Numbered from the stretch's first letter, positions 41,631-51,476 are shown. The stretch: DNA of 64,000 bases from Mogibacterium sp. (GCA_017405845.1 JAFQZQ010000052.1:91251-155250); one strand, 5' to 3'. Notes: generated by a model from the sequence alone, not told the origin. Program-made: numbers and translations.

Positions 41631-44258
41631 TTACTGTACCTGCTCCCTGATTTCCTCAGTCACCAGGTCTCTCTGGTATATATCAGTCAGTACTCCGAAG
41701 TATGAGAAAATCGTGCCGCTCTCAAATTCTTCATCCTTGACTGTCAGCTGATCTTCAGTGATAACACGCAGCTTGTTACCGTATGTGTCTGTTTTTATAA
41801 GGTTGCCCTCTTCATCATAGAAGTCGAACATGAACTCGAGCGTGTCTCCTGTTTCGAGCTGCTCAAGTCCTTTCTTCATGAAGAACGACACTTTCTCGTC
41901 ATCCTTGCTGTATCCTGTCACCCAGCCTGTTGATCCTTCATCAGATTCATCTTTTACCGGATCCCACTCTACATGCAGAGTGATGTTTTCCCTGCCATTA
42001 AGTCTGGCTTTGATTTTTCCGCGGTAGATCACTCCGTCCTCCGTAAGCTGAGGCTCTTCGGCCTCATAACATACGACATGTCCGTTTAAGCGTGCCCAGA
42101 TTCCGTCCATGCTCACGATAGGATGACCCTCTGCATCCGCATCTGAGAAGTGCTCCTGTCCTATATACATCAGGCCTTCGTCAGTAACGAGGTATGTGGC
42201 TATCTTGCAGTCCAGAATGGTATCCCATGTCTTGTCAGGCAGTTCCGGCAGATATCCCTCCGCCACCTCTTTGACAGGTATGTCCACGAACACCTTTGCG
42301 GTATCGTAGTCCTCGAAGCCCTTGATATACCACTCTTCATCGCTGTAATCCTCAGTCAGAGGGATCCCGAAGAAATTATCATCAGCAGTAGCTTTCTTTT
42401 GCTGTGCCCCCATAATGCTGCAGAACCTGTCGAAGAAATCCTGCTCTGTCTTATACTTGACTGCCTTAAGCTCTGCATACTCATACCTGTACATGGACAG
42501 ATCCTTGTAAGGGAAATCCATTGCCAGACCGTTTATGCCATCAGCGGAATCACTGTTGCGGTATACAACGCATGCTTTGGCAGTGTCTGCGATCCTGTCA
42601 AGTTCCTCGTCAGTCGTTACCTGCTGATTATAGTCCGCTTTTTTAAGATTTGTCAGGTAACTGACAAGGTCGACCTGCTCCTCATCAGCGAACTGATATG
42701 AGCCTGCGCGAGCCGCAGACATGTTGGCGTATACAGAAGGCTTATCCGCGATCACTTCCGTTGCTTTTTCGTAGAAATCCGTAAGCTGTTTGTATACCGG
42801 TTTCACCAGTGTCAGGTCTACAAGTGACAGCGTGCAGGAGTGATCCGGCTCACCGCTGTTACTCACGCGCTGGGCCTGATCATATGAACTTATCAGGGAC
42901 TTTGCGAATTCCTCAGTACTCAGCGTCGGATCTTCTGCCAGTTTGCCGAATGCTGCAGTGTAGAACCAGCCTGTTCCCGGCTCGGTCTCCTCAGATGCGA
43001 GATAGTAGTCTGCGTAAGGCTCGAACGCGTTTGCGTATTCTACATCCTGCATCAGGCATGCGTCGAATCCTATCAAATCGAATTTCATGCCGGAATTATT
43101 TATGGCATCTATTATCTCCGATGCCTTCATTGTCGTTTCACCTTCCGCCGCGCGGTCATTAAGGCCATCAACGCCGTAGCCGCTGGCGAATCCGCCGCCG
43201 TGATCCCAAAGCACCAGCATGTATCTGTCGGCAGGATAGTTATTCTTTGCCCACTTGATGAAGTCCGTGAGGCTCTCCGGCTCTGACATGCACGTCGTGC
43301 TGTCAAGCATACCAGCAGTTTCCATTTTGCCTCCGCTGATCAGATATCTGCCTACAGTGGCGTCTTCCAGGCCGGATGTGAACCATCTGCCTGAACCGCC
43401 CGCCTGCATCACGAAGTCGATGCCCTCGCCCTTTGCGGTCGCATCCTTCATCTGCTTGATATTGATCGAAGCCATGCCTCTGTCATCCTCGAGGTCGGAA
43501 CCTATTACATACTCCATGACAACGATCTTCTTTACGCCGGAATGATCAGGGAAGAAATAGTCTCTCGTGCGCTGCTTTTCAACGACAGCTTCATAGTCAG
43601 CTCCAAGGGTAACATCACGCCCAACGATCTCATCGCTGTCCGTAACTTTATCAAGGTCCTTGTTGATCTCACTTACCATATACTTAACCACCGGCCTGAA
43701 CGGATGGACGATCGTAGTTATTACGAAGCACCCGATGATCAGCGCGGCAAGTTCGGCTACTGAAATGGCAACCACTCCGACCTTTCTGATTCTGCTTGCT
43801 GCCGGGCTGAGTTCCCTTTCAGGTTTGAACTCAGGCTTGCCCAGGTAAACATTTCTTTTTCCGAAGCCCAGTATAAACAGGAAGATGATCGGCATGAGTA
43901 TGAGTCCCAGCGCAAACATCCTTCCTTTTCCGAACTGCTTCGCAAGTCTTGAATAGAGCTGTATCAGGAAGACTCCATACACGACAAGCGCCACCATGCT
44001 CATTACGATGGAGTACATGTTGTTCATTCCGAGATATCTGGATGTCAGGAACATGGCGATGGTTATCGCCGCCGGTCTCCAGAACGATCTCATGCTGCGG
44101 AAGAGGTCCGTAGACATCTCCATGTCTCCGAGGATCGGAATAATGGCAAAGTATTTCCTCTTTCCCATCTTTCCGAGGATCCTGTAATAACATATTATCT
44201 GGAGAATCAACGGTACCGTCCAGACAGCCGGTTCTCTGAAAAGATATGTGAATAACAT
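41631..44258 (-). CDS. Membrane-anchored clostripain-like (C11) protease
   Basis: An 875-residue protein with at least five membrane helices in the first 190 residues, then a clan CD, family C11 protease domain. The catalytic pair is His 353 in LVLWDHGGGFASG and Cys 401 in FDLIGFDACLM. A C-terminal beta-rich region of about 230 residues follows. Secreted clostripains cleave after Arg or Lys; here the protease appears fixed to the membrane. It ends the VWA-AAA-patatin-membrane protein-protease run. AAGGGAAG precedes the ATG. Confidence 0.88.
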   Translation of the reverse strand: MLFTYLFREPAVWTVPLILQIICYYRILGKMGKRKYFAIIPILGDMEMSTDLFRSMRSFWRPAAITIAMFLTSRYLGMNNMYSIVMSMVALVVYGVFLIQLYSRLAKQFGKGRMFALGLILMPIIFLFILGFGKRNVYLGKPEFKPERELSPAASRIRKVGVVAISVAELAALIIGCFVITTIVHPFRPVVKYMVSEINKDLDKVTDSDEIVGRDVTLGADYEAVVEKQRTRDYFFPDHSGVKKIVVMEYVIGSDLEDDRGMASINIKQMKDATAKGEGIDFVMQAGGSGRWFTSGLEDATVGRYLISGGKMETAGMLDSTTCMSEPESLTDFIKWAKNNYPADRYMLVLWDHGGGFASGYGVDGLNDRAAEGETTMKASEIIDAINNSGMKFDLIGFDACLMQDVEYANAFEPYADYYLASEETEPGTGWFYTAAFGKLAEDPTLSTEEFAKSLISSYDQAQRVSNSGEPDHSCTLSLVDLTLVKPVYKQLTDFYEKATEVIADKPSVYANMSAARAGSYQFADEEQVDLVSYLTNLKKADYNQQVTTDEELDRIADTAKACVVYRNSDSADGINGLAMDFPYKDLSMYRYEYAELKAVKYKTEQDFFDRFCSIMGAQQKKATADDNFFGIPLTEDYSDEEWYIKGFEDYDTAKVFVDIPVKEVAEGYLPELPDKTWDTILDCKIATYLVTDEGLMYIGQEHFSDADAEGHPIVSMDGIWARLNGHVVCYEAEEPQLTEDGVIYRGKIKARLNGRENITLHVEWDPVKDESDEGSTGWVTGYSKDDEKVSFFMKKGLEQLETGDTLEFMFDFYDEEGNLIKTDTYGNKLRVITEDQLTVKDEEFESGTIFSYFGVLTDIYQRDLVTEEIREQVQ

Positions 44259-44275
44259 AAAAACTTCCCTTCTGT

Positions 44276-44746
44276 TTATACTCCCGCTGACAGGAATACA
44301 AGGACCGCAATGCCGGCCAGTGCGGAATAGAGCACCGAGCTCTCTATGACCGATGAGATGAAAGTCGGTATATACAGCTTCTCTGTCGCAGATATGGATA
44401 TGCCGATGCCCAGTATAGGTGCGATAAGAGCGATATACAGCACCACCAGGATACCTTCTGCGTTTATCATCTTTCCGATGGATAAAAAGCCTTCCCTGAT
44501 ACTGTCCTCCAGCGTGGCCTTTCGTCCGGTAATGAGATTCCTGCTGAGAACTATCTTTGAGTTGAGGTCGAATGCCACATAAATGAAAAGCGACGCCAGC
44601 CCGAGCAGCAGGATCTGAAAGAGTCTGCCTAACAGGAACAGCCAGATGCAGATGATCGCCTTTGTGACTATCTGATAGTTCAATATGTCAGGCATCGCCT
44701 CTGTGTACGGCCTGAGTATGACACTTATTTTATTATCTCTTTTCAT
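44276..44746 (-). CDS. Short membrane protein, possibly truncated GDPD membrane domain
   Basis: A 156-residue protein with three to four helices. The stretch LSRNLITGRKATLEDSIREG, then LYIPTFISSVI, resembles the membrane part that precedes glycerophosphodiester phosphodiesterase in many Clostridia, but that is usually longer and followed by a catalytic domain, absent here. It could be a remnant or a free membrane subunit. It overlaps the patatin gene by 14 bases and is followed after 17 bases by the protease gene, so it stays within the operon. Confidence 0.65.
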   Translation of the reverse strand: MKRDNKISVILRPYTEAMPDILNYQIVTKAIICIWLFLLGRLFQILLLGLASLFIYVAFDLNSKIVLSRNLITGRKATLEDSIREGFLSIGKMINAEGILVVLYIALIAPILGIGISISATEKLYIPTFISSVIESSVLYSALAGIAVLVFLSAGV

Positions 44747-45602
44747 TTGTCAAAAGGAACTCTTTCATTTCCTCAAGCCTGTGCGCTGCCTCCCTGCGCC
44801 CCATCTGATATACTCTCTCAAGTTCGTCAGGATCCTTTTCGGTACGCCCTATGCCGGGATCCTCCGGAGGTCTTATGACGAACACTTCGCCGAGAGCCTC
44901 TTTCTGATCGATCTCATCCATCTGGATGTTGTAACCGATATGCCTGACCGCCATGGCCTTCCCCATTGCCGGGTACTTTCTCAGTACAAGCTTAACCAGC
45001 GGCACAACAGGGCTTTTCTTCTTTCTGTATCCCCTCGGTCTGGTCAGAATTATGACATTCCTGTCATAACCCTGCTGTTCCATGTATTCATAAGGAACTG
45101 AACACACGATACCTCCATCGAGCATCCTGTATCCGCCGACTGAAACGATGTTTGATACAACAGGCATCGATGCTGAGGCACGCATCCACTCTATATCTTC
45201 TGCTCCGCCGTCTGTGCATTTATGGAATCTGACATCTCCAGTCACCGCATCTGTAGCTCCTATATAGAACTCCATGGGATCATTTTTGAATGTCTCCGTG
45301 TCGAAAGGATCGAGCACCTCAGGCATAGTATGATAACAGAACTCAGCGCCGTACAGATCGCCGGTCTTTATGAGAGACCTGAGGCTGCAGTAGCGCCAGT
45401 CCCTGCTGTATTTCTTGTTGTATCTTATGGCTCTTCCGATCTGATGGGATTTGTAATTGCAGCCGAAAGTCGCACCCGCAGAAATGCCGGCTGCACCGTC
45501 AAAGCGTATCCCGTTTTCCATGAAGACATCGAGCACTCCGCAGGTGAACATCCCGCGCATCGCTCCGCCTTCCAGTACCAATCCCCTTTTATATGAACTC
45601 AT
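44733..45602 (-). CDS. Patatin-like phospholipase
   Basis: A 289-residue lipid acyl hydrolase of the RssA/patatin group. The oxyanion motif is LEGGAMRGMF, the nucleophile Ser 41 lies in GISAG, and the catalytic Asp in MLDGGIVCSVPY. No signal peptide is present, so it acts inside the cell. The ATG directly follows the stop of the AAA+ gene, implying coupled translation. Family members include lipid-turnover enzymes and membrane-damaging effectors; the context does not settle which. Confidence 0.92.
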   Translation of the reverse strand: MSSYKRGLVLEGGAMRGMFTCGVLDVFMENGIRFDGAAGISAGATFGCNYKSHQIGRAIRYNKKYSRDWRYCSLRSLIKTGDLYGAEFCYHTMPEVLDPFDTETFKNDPMEFYIGATDAVTGDVRFHKCTDGGAEDIEWMRASASMPVVSNIVSVGGYRMLDGGIVCSVPYEYMEQQGYDRNVIILTRPRGYRKKKSPVVPLVKLVLRKYPAMGKAMAVRHIGYNIQMDEIDQKEALGEVFVIRPPEDPGIGRTEKDPDELERVYQMGRREAAHRLEEMKEFLLTNEKR

Positions 45603-47237
45603 TTATTTTCCGCTCTTTCTTTCAAGGACATAACTGAACCAGGCCGCAAACTCCGGTCCGAGTTTCTCAACAAGCGCCTCGGCCTCTTCAGGCTTCGAAG
45701 AAGCTGCGTACAGGCACTGCTGTGCTATCTGGTACTTCCTGGCGACCGTCATTCTGGCCAGTTCTTCATCCGTATACTTTGCGAGATCCGCCATCTCTTC
45801 CTGTGCGCGGAAGAACCTTATAAAAGCCTCTGCAGTCTCGCGTCCCACAATAGGTTCGATCAGTGCAAAGTCATTACCCGAACTGTCGAGAACACGCGAC
45901 ACCATCTCCCAGCGGCGCGGGTCAGCATAGCCCTCCGATCCCGTGTAGACCGTTCTGAGGTAGAGATCGTTGTTCGCAAGGAATTCCATTACATAAGGAT
46001 TGATCCTTTTTCTGACAGCCCAAGGCATCCAGTTTTCAACAGTTGTCTTGATATATATATGCGCAAATCTGCCGAACAAAGGCTCTGCGAGGTCATGAGC
46101 AACGCTCGATTCATTCCGGTCATTTCCCGCTGCAACAATTCGTGCATTCTCAGGAAGCGGCCAGCGGTTGTTCACAAAACGTTCCAGCACTATCTTGAAT
46201 ATAACTGCCTGTGTCTGCTTTGTTGCATTCGTCAACTCGTCAAAGAACAGGATGTGCAGCTCGCCGTCCTCACACAGGCGCTCGAGCTTGACCAGCCATA
46301 CCGGCTTTATGTCTATTATCTCATCTGTCGATTCATTATAAACAGCACGGCCATTGATCGTTTCAGGTGTCTCATTTACGAGTTCAATGTCGAGCACCTG
46401 CGGATCGATCTCCTTTACGCGGTCGCTCTTTCCGTCACCTGTAAGTCCATGTATGAATACCGGGATATCTGCCTTGACGAAAGCTCTTATCATGTCAAGC
46501 TCGTCGTGCTCCTCTATATGGTAAGACGTGCCCTGACCTGTTGAAGCGGTGCTTACGTCATCCTCAGCAAGAAGCTCCTCAATAAACTGCTCCCCGAGGT
46601 ATTCACCCGCTTCCTCGCGGCTCAGCCCCGCAAACAGAGCCCTGCCGCAGACAAGCAGTTTGTTGACCTCATCGTAATACCAGCGTATCGACCTCACTTC
46701 AAGAAAGATCTCCTCTGATGAGTTGGCCACACTTCCGTCGGAAAACTGCACATATCCGCTTACTGTCTCCTCGGTGACGGGGATCCTCACGATCTGTTTG
46801 GCACCAAGTCTGTATACATCTCTTTTTTTACCTGCGATCGTATAAGCTGTCCCCGTACTTTTGAGTGTACCTTCCTGATACTGCTTTTCCGCCATATCAC
46901 GCATCGATGTCTCAAGGATGACGTAAGGGAACGATCCCAGCTCTACAGTCACGACGTCGCCTATCTCACGCGAATGTCTGAGAAGCTTCTCATCACCCGG
47001 CTCCAGAAGGAGTGCAGGCCTTACCGCGCAAATGCCGTACCTGTGATCGCGGCCGAACCTGTCAACGCAGTCCTCACCCGAAAGAAAGTAATTAGTGCAG
47101 CCTTCGCTGAGAGTGAAGCCATCATCAGGTATGGTGCTCAGGACGAGATCGCCTGCCTGTGCAGCAGTCCCGACCGCTCTGAAGAGCGGCAGCGGATTCT
47201 CGAACAGCTGTCTATGTGACAAGAAAATCGATTTCAT
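45603..47237 (-). CDS. AAA+ ATPase, MoxR/dynein-related type
   Basis: A 544-residue protein. About 240 residues of beta-rich N-terminal sequence precede the ATPase. Walker A is GLTGDGKS (near 265), with Walker B in LHILFFDELTNATKQTQAV and a sensor in RIVAAGNDRNESS. MoxR-type ATPases work with VWA proteins as chaperones that fit metals or assemble complexes, and the VWA/DUF2201 partner is encoded just upstream with a 26-base overlap. Its long N-terminal domain sets it apart from short MoxR proteins. Confidence 0.87.
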   Translation of the reverse strand: MKSIFLSHRQLFENPLPLFRAVGTAAQAGDLVLSTIPDDGFTLSEGCTNYFLSGEDCVDRFGRDHRYGICAVRPALLLEPGDEKLLRHSREIGDVVTVELGSFPYVILETSMRDMAEKQYQEGTLKSTGTAYTIAGKKRDVYRLGAKQIVRIPVTEETVSGYVQFSDGSVANSSEEIFLEVRSIRWYYDEVNKLLVCGRALFAGLSREEAGEYLGEQFIEELLAEDDVSTASTGQGTSYHIEEHDELDMIRAFVKADIPVFIHGLTGDGKSDRVKEIDPQVLDIELVNETPETINGRAVYNESTDEIIDIKPVWLVKLERLCEDGELHILFFDELTNATKQTQAVIFKIVLERFVNNRWPLPENARIVAAGNDRNESSVAHDLAEPLFGRFAHIYIKTTVENWMPWAVRKRINPYVMEFLANNDLYLRTVYTGSEGYADPRRWEMVSRVLDSSGNDFALIEPIVGRETAEAFIRFFRAQEEMADLAKYTDEELARMTVARKYQIAQQCLYAASSKPEEAEALVEKLGPEFAAWFSYVLERKSGK

Positions 47238-48297
47238 ATTTGTTTATCTCCTCAGGTTTTTTAACGTATATCACTTTTCCGCCCGGCGGATCAACCGGCA
47301 TGTCGCTGTATACAAGCCAGATCGCGTCGCATCTGGTTTCAGGCATGTCCGCATATCCGTCCGTGAATACTATCTTTGTCTCTGCATCACCGGTGAAAGC
47401 CTTCACGGCAGTCTCAAAGTTCGTCCCTCCGGCACCCTTTATCTCCAATGTGGAAATATCTTTTTCGGAATGGATCTCCTGAAATCCGTAAAACTCCGTG
47501 TCAAAGCATCCGACTTTTACTACAGCATCTTCTCTCAGAAGATCCTTGACGGCTCTGACGAAAGCCCTCAGAAGATCCTTGTCGATCGAAGCACTCGTGT
47601 CCAGAAGTATCTCTGCATGCGGCACGGGATACGGCTTGAACTGCTCAATAAGGATGCCGTCTCTTATCCTGTCTGCAGGAAACCAGTCGTAATCCAGCTG
47701 GAGGCTGGGCTCCAGAAGGTCAGATAGTCCCGCGACAGCCTGAGCCAGACCCGGATCTTCGATCTCGCGGTCCTGAGCACCCTGCATGTCTCCGGCCTGC
47801 TTGCTTTTGTCTGCATCCTGTACCGGAATCAGGACCGTAAGCTCTTCAGACTGCTCCTCTGACTTTTCCTCTTCAGCAAGTTCCGTATCTTCCCTTTCAG
47901 CCTTTTCATAGAGCACCTCATACATTTCTTCAGCACTCATGGTCTTCGCATCTTTTTGCCGGAAGATATTTACCGGCGGTTCAAAGCCGTCAGCCAGAAG
48001 GAGCTCATTGACAACAGCCGCACAGGCCAGGTCCCAGATCTTACGGTCACGCCCCTTGCCTCTCTGCTGATGAGCAAGCTGTATATGCATCAGCTGCTGC
48101 GCTATAAGATAAGACTGAGCTCCCTGCGGGAACTGTCTCATGCTCCTGCCGTTGTAATAGACGGTCTTGTCACCGTATCCGGTCGGATCTGCCCACGGAC
48201 TGTTTTTGAACTCGATGACACTCATCAGTTCATTCCACTCGGGACACTTTTCCAGAATATTCAGTTGTGTCTCATGCAGATCAAACTTATAGTCCAT
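47212..48297 (-). CDS. DUF2201 metallopeptidase-like/VWA protein with altered HExxH
   Basis: A 361-residue protein of the DUF2201 type. The N-terminal metallopeptidase-like domain has AQQLMHIQLAH at residues 66-76, where the usual HExxH reads QQLMH (Gln 67, Gln 68, His 71). A Glu/Gln-rich linker of about 45 residues follows, then a VWA-like domain with metal-site DTSAS near 232 and GAGGTNFETAV. Loss of the first His and Glu suggests the peptidase half is inactive. It is first in the operon and overlaps its AAA+ partner. Confidence 0.82.
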   Translation of the reverse strand: MDYKFDLHETQLNILEKCPEWNELMSVIEFKNSPWADPTGYGDKTVYYNGRSMRQFPQGAQSYLIAQQLMHIQLAHQQRGKGRDRKIWDLACAAVVNELLLADGFEPPVNIFRQKDAKTMSAEEMYEVLYEKAEREDTELAEEEKSEEQSEELTVLIPVQDADKSKQAGDMQGAQDREIEDPGLAQAVAGLSDLLEPSLQLDYDWFPADRIRDGILIEQFKPYPVPHAEILLDTSASIDKDLLRAFVRAVKDLLREDAVVKVGCFDTEFYGFQEIHSEKDISTLEIKGAGGTNFETAVKAFTGDAETKIVFTDGYADMPETRCDAIWLVYSDMPVDPPGGKVIYVKKPEEINKYEIDFLVT

Positions 48298-48360
48298 GTC
48301 ATATGACCCTGTCAGGCTTTATACGGTTTTTTCATATCCATAATACCATATTCATGGCAT

Positions 48361-48390
48361 AAAAACGCCCCGGAGTATTTCTCCGGGGCA
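48361..48390 (-). terminator. Terminator after lysA
   Basis: GCCCCGGAG pairs with CTCCGGGGC around a five-base loop, followed on the minus strand by GTTTTTATG. It ends the dapA-dapB-ddh-lysA operon. Confidence 0.88.
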
Positions 48391-48410
48391 TTAAGCTCTT
48401 TCGGCTGATT

Positions 48411-49706
48411 TTATAACTCGTTACGCATCATGTCCTCGTAACTCTCGCGTTTTACGACTAAGCTTGCCTTGCCGTCTGCTATCATCACCATGGCCGGTCT
48501 CGGCACTCTGTTGTAGTTTGAGGCCATCGCATAATTATATGCTCCGGTAGTGAGCACTACGATGATATCTCCTCTTTCCGGTTTAGCCATGCAGATATTT
48601 TCAGCAATGCGGTCTCCGCTCTCGCAGCATCTGCCGGCGACAGTACATTCGTAATCTGCCTTTTCGCCGGCCTTGCTCGCGTTGAGCACCGTATACTCCG
48701 ATTTGTACAGAGCATATCTCGGGTTGTCGGTCATGCCGCCGTCTACGGTGACATAGTTGCGGTATCCTGAAACTTCCTTGACACCGCCTGTCGTATACAG
48801 AGTGACTCCCGCATCAGCTACGATGCTGCGGCCCGGCTCCATGAACACTGCATCCAGTGCGAAATCATGCTCATTGAGTGCGGCGTTCAGATGTTCGGCA
48901 ACTTCCCTGATCCTTGCCGGGATGTCTGATACCGGATCTTTCTCCGTATATCTCACTCCGAATCCGCCGCCGATGTTCAGGACCTTTATGGTATACCCCA
49001 GCTCGTCTCTTACCTTCGCTGCAAAGCTGATAAGGATCTCCACCTGTCTGTTGAACGAATCACTCTCGAATATCTGAGAGCCTACATGGCTGTGGAATCC
49101 GGCTACCTCTATGCTGCCGCACTCCAGCGCAGCTTTGATGAATCCATACGCCTGACCTGTATCGATCGGTACACCGAACTGTGAATCCACCTTGCCAGTA
49201 TTGATGGCCTCGAGAGTATGCGGATCGAGTCCGCAGGTGAGCCTCAGCAGTACCTTCTGCGTTACGCCGGCTTCCGATGCGACTCTGTTCAGGACCTCAA
49301 GCTCATTGAGATTATCTACAACAAAATATCCGATGCCGCTTTTGACGCCGTACTCGATATCCGCGTCAGTCTTATTGGTACCGTGGAAGAACATCTTCGA
49401 TGCCGGAAATCCCGCAGCGAGAGCCGTATAGATCTCTCCCGGTGAAACAACGTCCACGCACAGTCCTTCGGATTGCACCAGCGGGTAAATACCCTTGAAG
49501 CAAAGTGCCTTGCTCGCGTAAAGCGGGGCGGACAGTGGTCCGAAGCATTCATGCATCGCATTGACATACATCCTGCAGTTGGCACGGATCACGTCCTCGT
49601 CAAGCACGTAAAGCGGAGTGCCGAATTCTGCGGCAAGATCCAGAGTGTCGATCCCGCCGACAGCCAGATGACCTTTTTCATTTATGGTCAGATTGTTATA
49701 GAGCAT
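48411..49706 (-). CDS. lysA: Diaminopimelate decarboxylase
   Basis: PLP enzyme for the last step of lysine synthesis, meso-diaminopimelate to lysine. It has the PLP-Lys motif PLYASKALCF, the His-containing GFHSHVGSQIFE, GGGFGVRY, EPGRSIVADAG and the C-terminal CCESGDRIAEN. The start at 49706 follows GGAAGGA and gives 431 residues, normal for the family; the longer frame reaches into ddh. It is last in the lysine operon. Confidence 0.96.
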   Translation of the reverse strand: MLYNNLTINEKGHLAVGGIDTLDLAAEFGTPLYVLDEDVIRANCRMYVNAMHECFGPLSAPLYASKALCFKGIYPLVQSEGLCVDVVSPGEIYTALAAGFPASKMFFHGTNKTDADIEYGVKSGIGYFVVDNLNELEVLNRVASEAGVTQKVLLRLTCGLDPHTLEAINTGKVDSQFGVPIDTGQAYGFIKAALECGSIEVAGFHSHVGSQIFESDSFNRQVEILISFAAKVRDELGYTIKVLNIGGGFGVRYTEKDPVSDIPARIREVAEHLNAALNEHDFALDAVFMEPGRSIVADAGVTLYTTGGVKEVSGYRNYVTVDGGMTDNPRYALYKSEYTVLNASKAGEKADYECTVAGRCCESGDRIAENICMAKPERGDIIVVLTTGAYNYAMASNYNRVPRPAMVMIADGKASLVVKRESYEDMMRNEL

Positions 49707-49722
49707 AAGTTTTTCCTTCCAA

Positions 49723-50703
49723 TCAGAGCATATGAGCGAGGAGCTCTTCTCTTGTATGATGCGAGAGATATGCCGGTGGTACATCAAATAGTGTACGTGC
49801 GCCGCTCTGACCCTCGCTGTTCATCCTGTATGCTGCACGCGCTGCAGCTGCGAGGATGCTGCCGGTAAAGAACGGATTGGAGTCAAGGTTCAGCGTGAAT
49901 TCAACTGTGTTATCGAATTCCCTGTCCAGACCGGTGCGGCCGCTTCTGATAACGCTGCCGCCGTGCGGAAGCCCGCTGTGATCTCTGTTGAGCTCTTCCT
50001 GGGTAATGAATGTGACAGTCGTATCGTAAGGCTCAAAGTAGTTAGGCATCGTCTTGATCGCTTCCTCGATGGCTGCCTTGTCTGCTCCGTCCTCGGCCAC
50101 TACCCAGCATTCCCTGAGGTGCATCTGGCGCGCAGTGAACTCAGGATGTTCGTTGTTCCTGACGCTTTCCACAGCAGCCTCGATCGGCACTGTATACTGC
50201 CTTGCGTCCTTAACGCCTTCGATCCTTCTGATCGCATCTGAATGTCCCTGGCTGACGCCGCGTCCCCAGAAGGTATAGCTGTCGCCTTCAGGAAGCGCCG
50301 CGTCTGCGATTATTCTCGCAAGCGAGAAGTATCCCGGGTCCCATCCGCATGAGATGATGCCGATTTTGCCGGATGCAGACGCTGCCGCATCTACATTTGC
50401 AAAATGCTCAGGTATATTGGCATGATTGTCAAAGCTGTCTATTACATTGAACTTAGCAGCAAGCTCCGGCGTCATCCACGGCAGATCTGTAGCACTGCCG
50501 CCGCAGATGATAACAACGTCGATATCGTCCTTCATGCTGTCGAGCTGATCGTATGCATACACCGGTGCACCCGTAACCGTCTTCACGGACGACGGGTCCC
50601 TTCTTGTAAACACTGCTGCAAGTTCCATGTCCTGAGACTGTACAACAGCAGCCTCAGCTCCTCTTCCAATATTTCCGTATCCTGCAATCCCTATCCTTAT
50701 CAT
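49723..50703 (-). CDS. ddh: meso-Diaminopimelate dehydrogenase
   Basis: A 326-residue NADPH enzyme that makes meso-diaminopimelate from tetrahydrodipicolinate in one step, bypassing the acylated intermediates. Rossmann motif IGIAGYGNIGRGAEAAV, then SCGWDPGYFSLAR and the substrate region GRGVSQGHSDAIRRI. Its presence between dapB and lysA explains why no dapD/E/F-type genes are here. AGGGG precedes the ATG. Confidence 0.95.
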   Translation of the reverse strand: MIRIGIAGYGNIGRGAEAAVVQSQDMELAAVFTRRDPSSVKTVTGAPVYAYDQLDSMKDDIDVVIICGGSATDLPWMTPELAAKFNVIDSFDNHANIPEHFANVDAAASASGKIGIISCGWDPGYFSLARIIADAALPEGDSYTFWGRGVSQGHSDAIRRIEGVKDARQYTVPIEAAVESVRNNEHPEFTARQMHLRECWVVAEDGADKAAIEEAIKTMPNYFEPYDTTVTFITQEELNRDHSGLPHGGSVIRSGRTGLDREFDNTVEFTLNLDSNPFFTGSILAAAARAAYRMNSEGQSGARTLFDVPPAYLSHHTREELLAHML

Positions 50704-50721
50704 TTCTTTTCCCCTTTTTCT

Positions 50722-51453
50722 TTAATCCGCCAGCAAGTCATCCATGTTATACAGTCCTGCCGGTTTTCCGGCAAGGAATCTCGCTGCCGCTACCGCTCCG
50801 TCGGCAAACAGAGCTCTGTCGTGCGCCTGATGCGTCACAGTAATTGTCTGTGTGTTTGTGCCAAACATTACCTCGTGCGTACCGACAATATTGCCCATTC
50901 TGACAGCACTTATGCCGATCTCATCAGGCTCGCGCTTTGCCATGCCCGATCTTCCGAGGTTGTAGTGGAGCTCAGGCCTTGCCTCACGCACGGCATCAGC
51001 CAGCATTATGGCCGTACCGCTTGGTGCGTCAACCTTTCTGTTGTGATGAGTCTCTACTATTTCAATGTCACATGCGCCGAATTTTGCAGCCACTTCTTTT
51101 ACAAGCTTTGCAACAAGCGCTACTCCGACTGACATATTTGCTGACTTAAAAACCGGAACACTCTCCGCTGCCTTGGCGATATAAGCCATCTCCTCATCAG
51201 TCTGTCCCGTTGTGCAAACGACAGCAGGCAGTCCCCTTTTTACACAGTAGTCCATAAGCTCAGTGGTGACTGTATGATGCGAGAAATCGATGACCATATC
51301 TGCCGGTCCCTGATAAGCATCCAGCATGAGGTATGCGCCATCAGCTCCCGTAGGAGTCACACCTGCGACTACCTCCATATCATCCGTCTGCGAAATGATG
51401 CGGGCAAGAATCGTGCCCATGGCACCATCGCTTCCGTTTATTATTACTTTCAT
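50722..51453 (-). CDS. dapB: 4-Hydroxy-tetrahydrodipicolinate reductase
   Basis: A 243-residue NAD(P)H reductase, second step of the DAP branch. Nucleotide motif IINGSDGAMGTIL, catalytic His region VETHHNRKVDAPSGTA. The start at 51453 is the first ATG, with GGAGG upstream at a rather long spacing; a GTG at 51477 would overlap the dapA stop codon by one base and has no ribosome site of its own. Confidence 0.95.
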   Translation of the reverse strand: MKVIINGSDGAMGTILARIISQTDDMEVVAGVTPTGADGAYLMLDAYQGPADMVIDFSHHTVTTELMDYCVKRGLPAVVCTTGQTDEEMAYIAKAAESVPVFKSANMSVGVALVAKLVKEVAAKFGACDIEIVETHHNRKVDAPSGTAIMLADAVREARPELHYNLGRSGMAKREPDEIGISAVRMGNIVGTHEVMFGTNTQTITVTHQAHDRALFADGAVAAARFLAGKPAGLYNMDDLLAD

Positions 51454-51476
51454 GAGTAAATCTTCCTCCGTTACCA

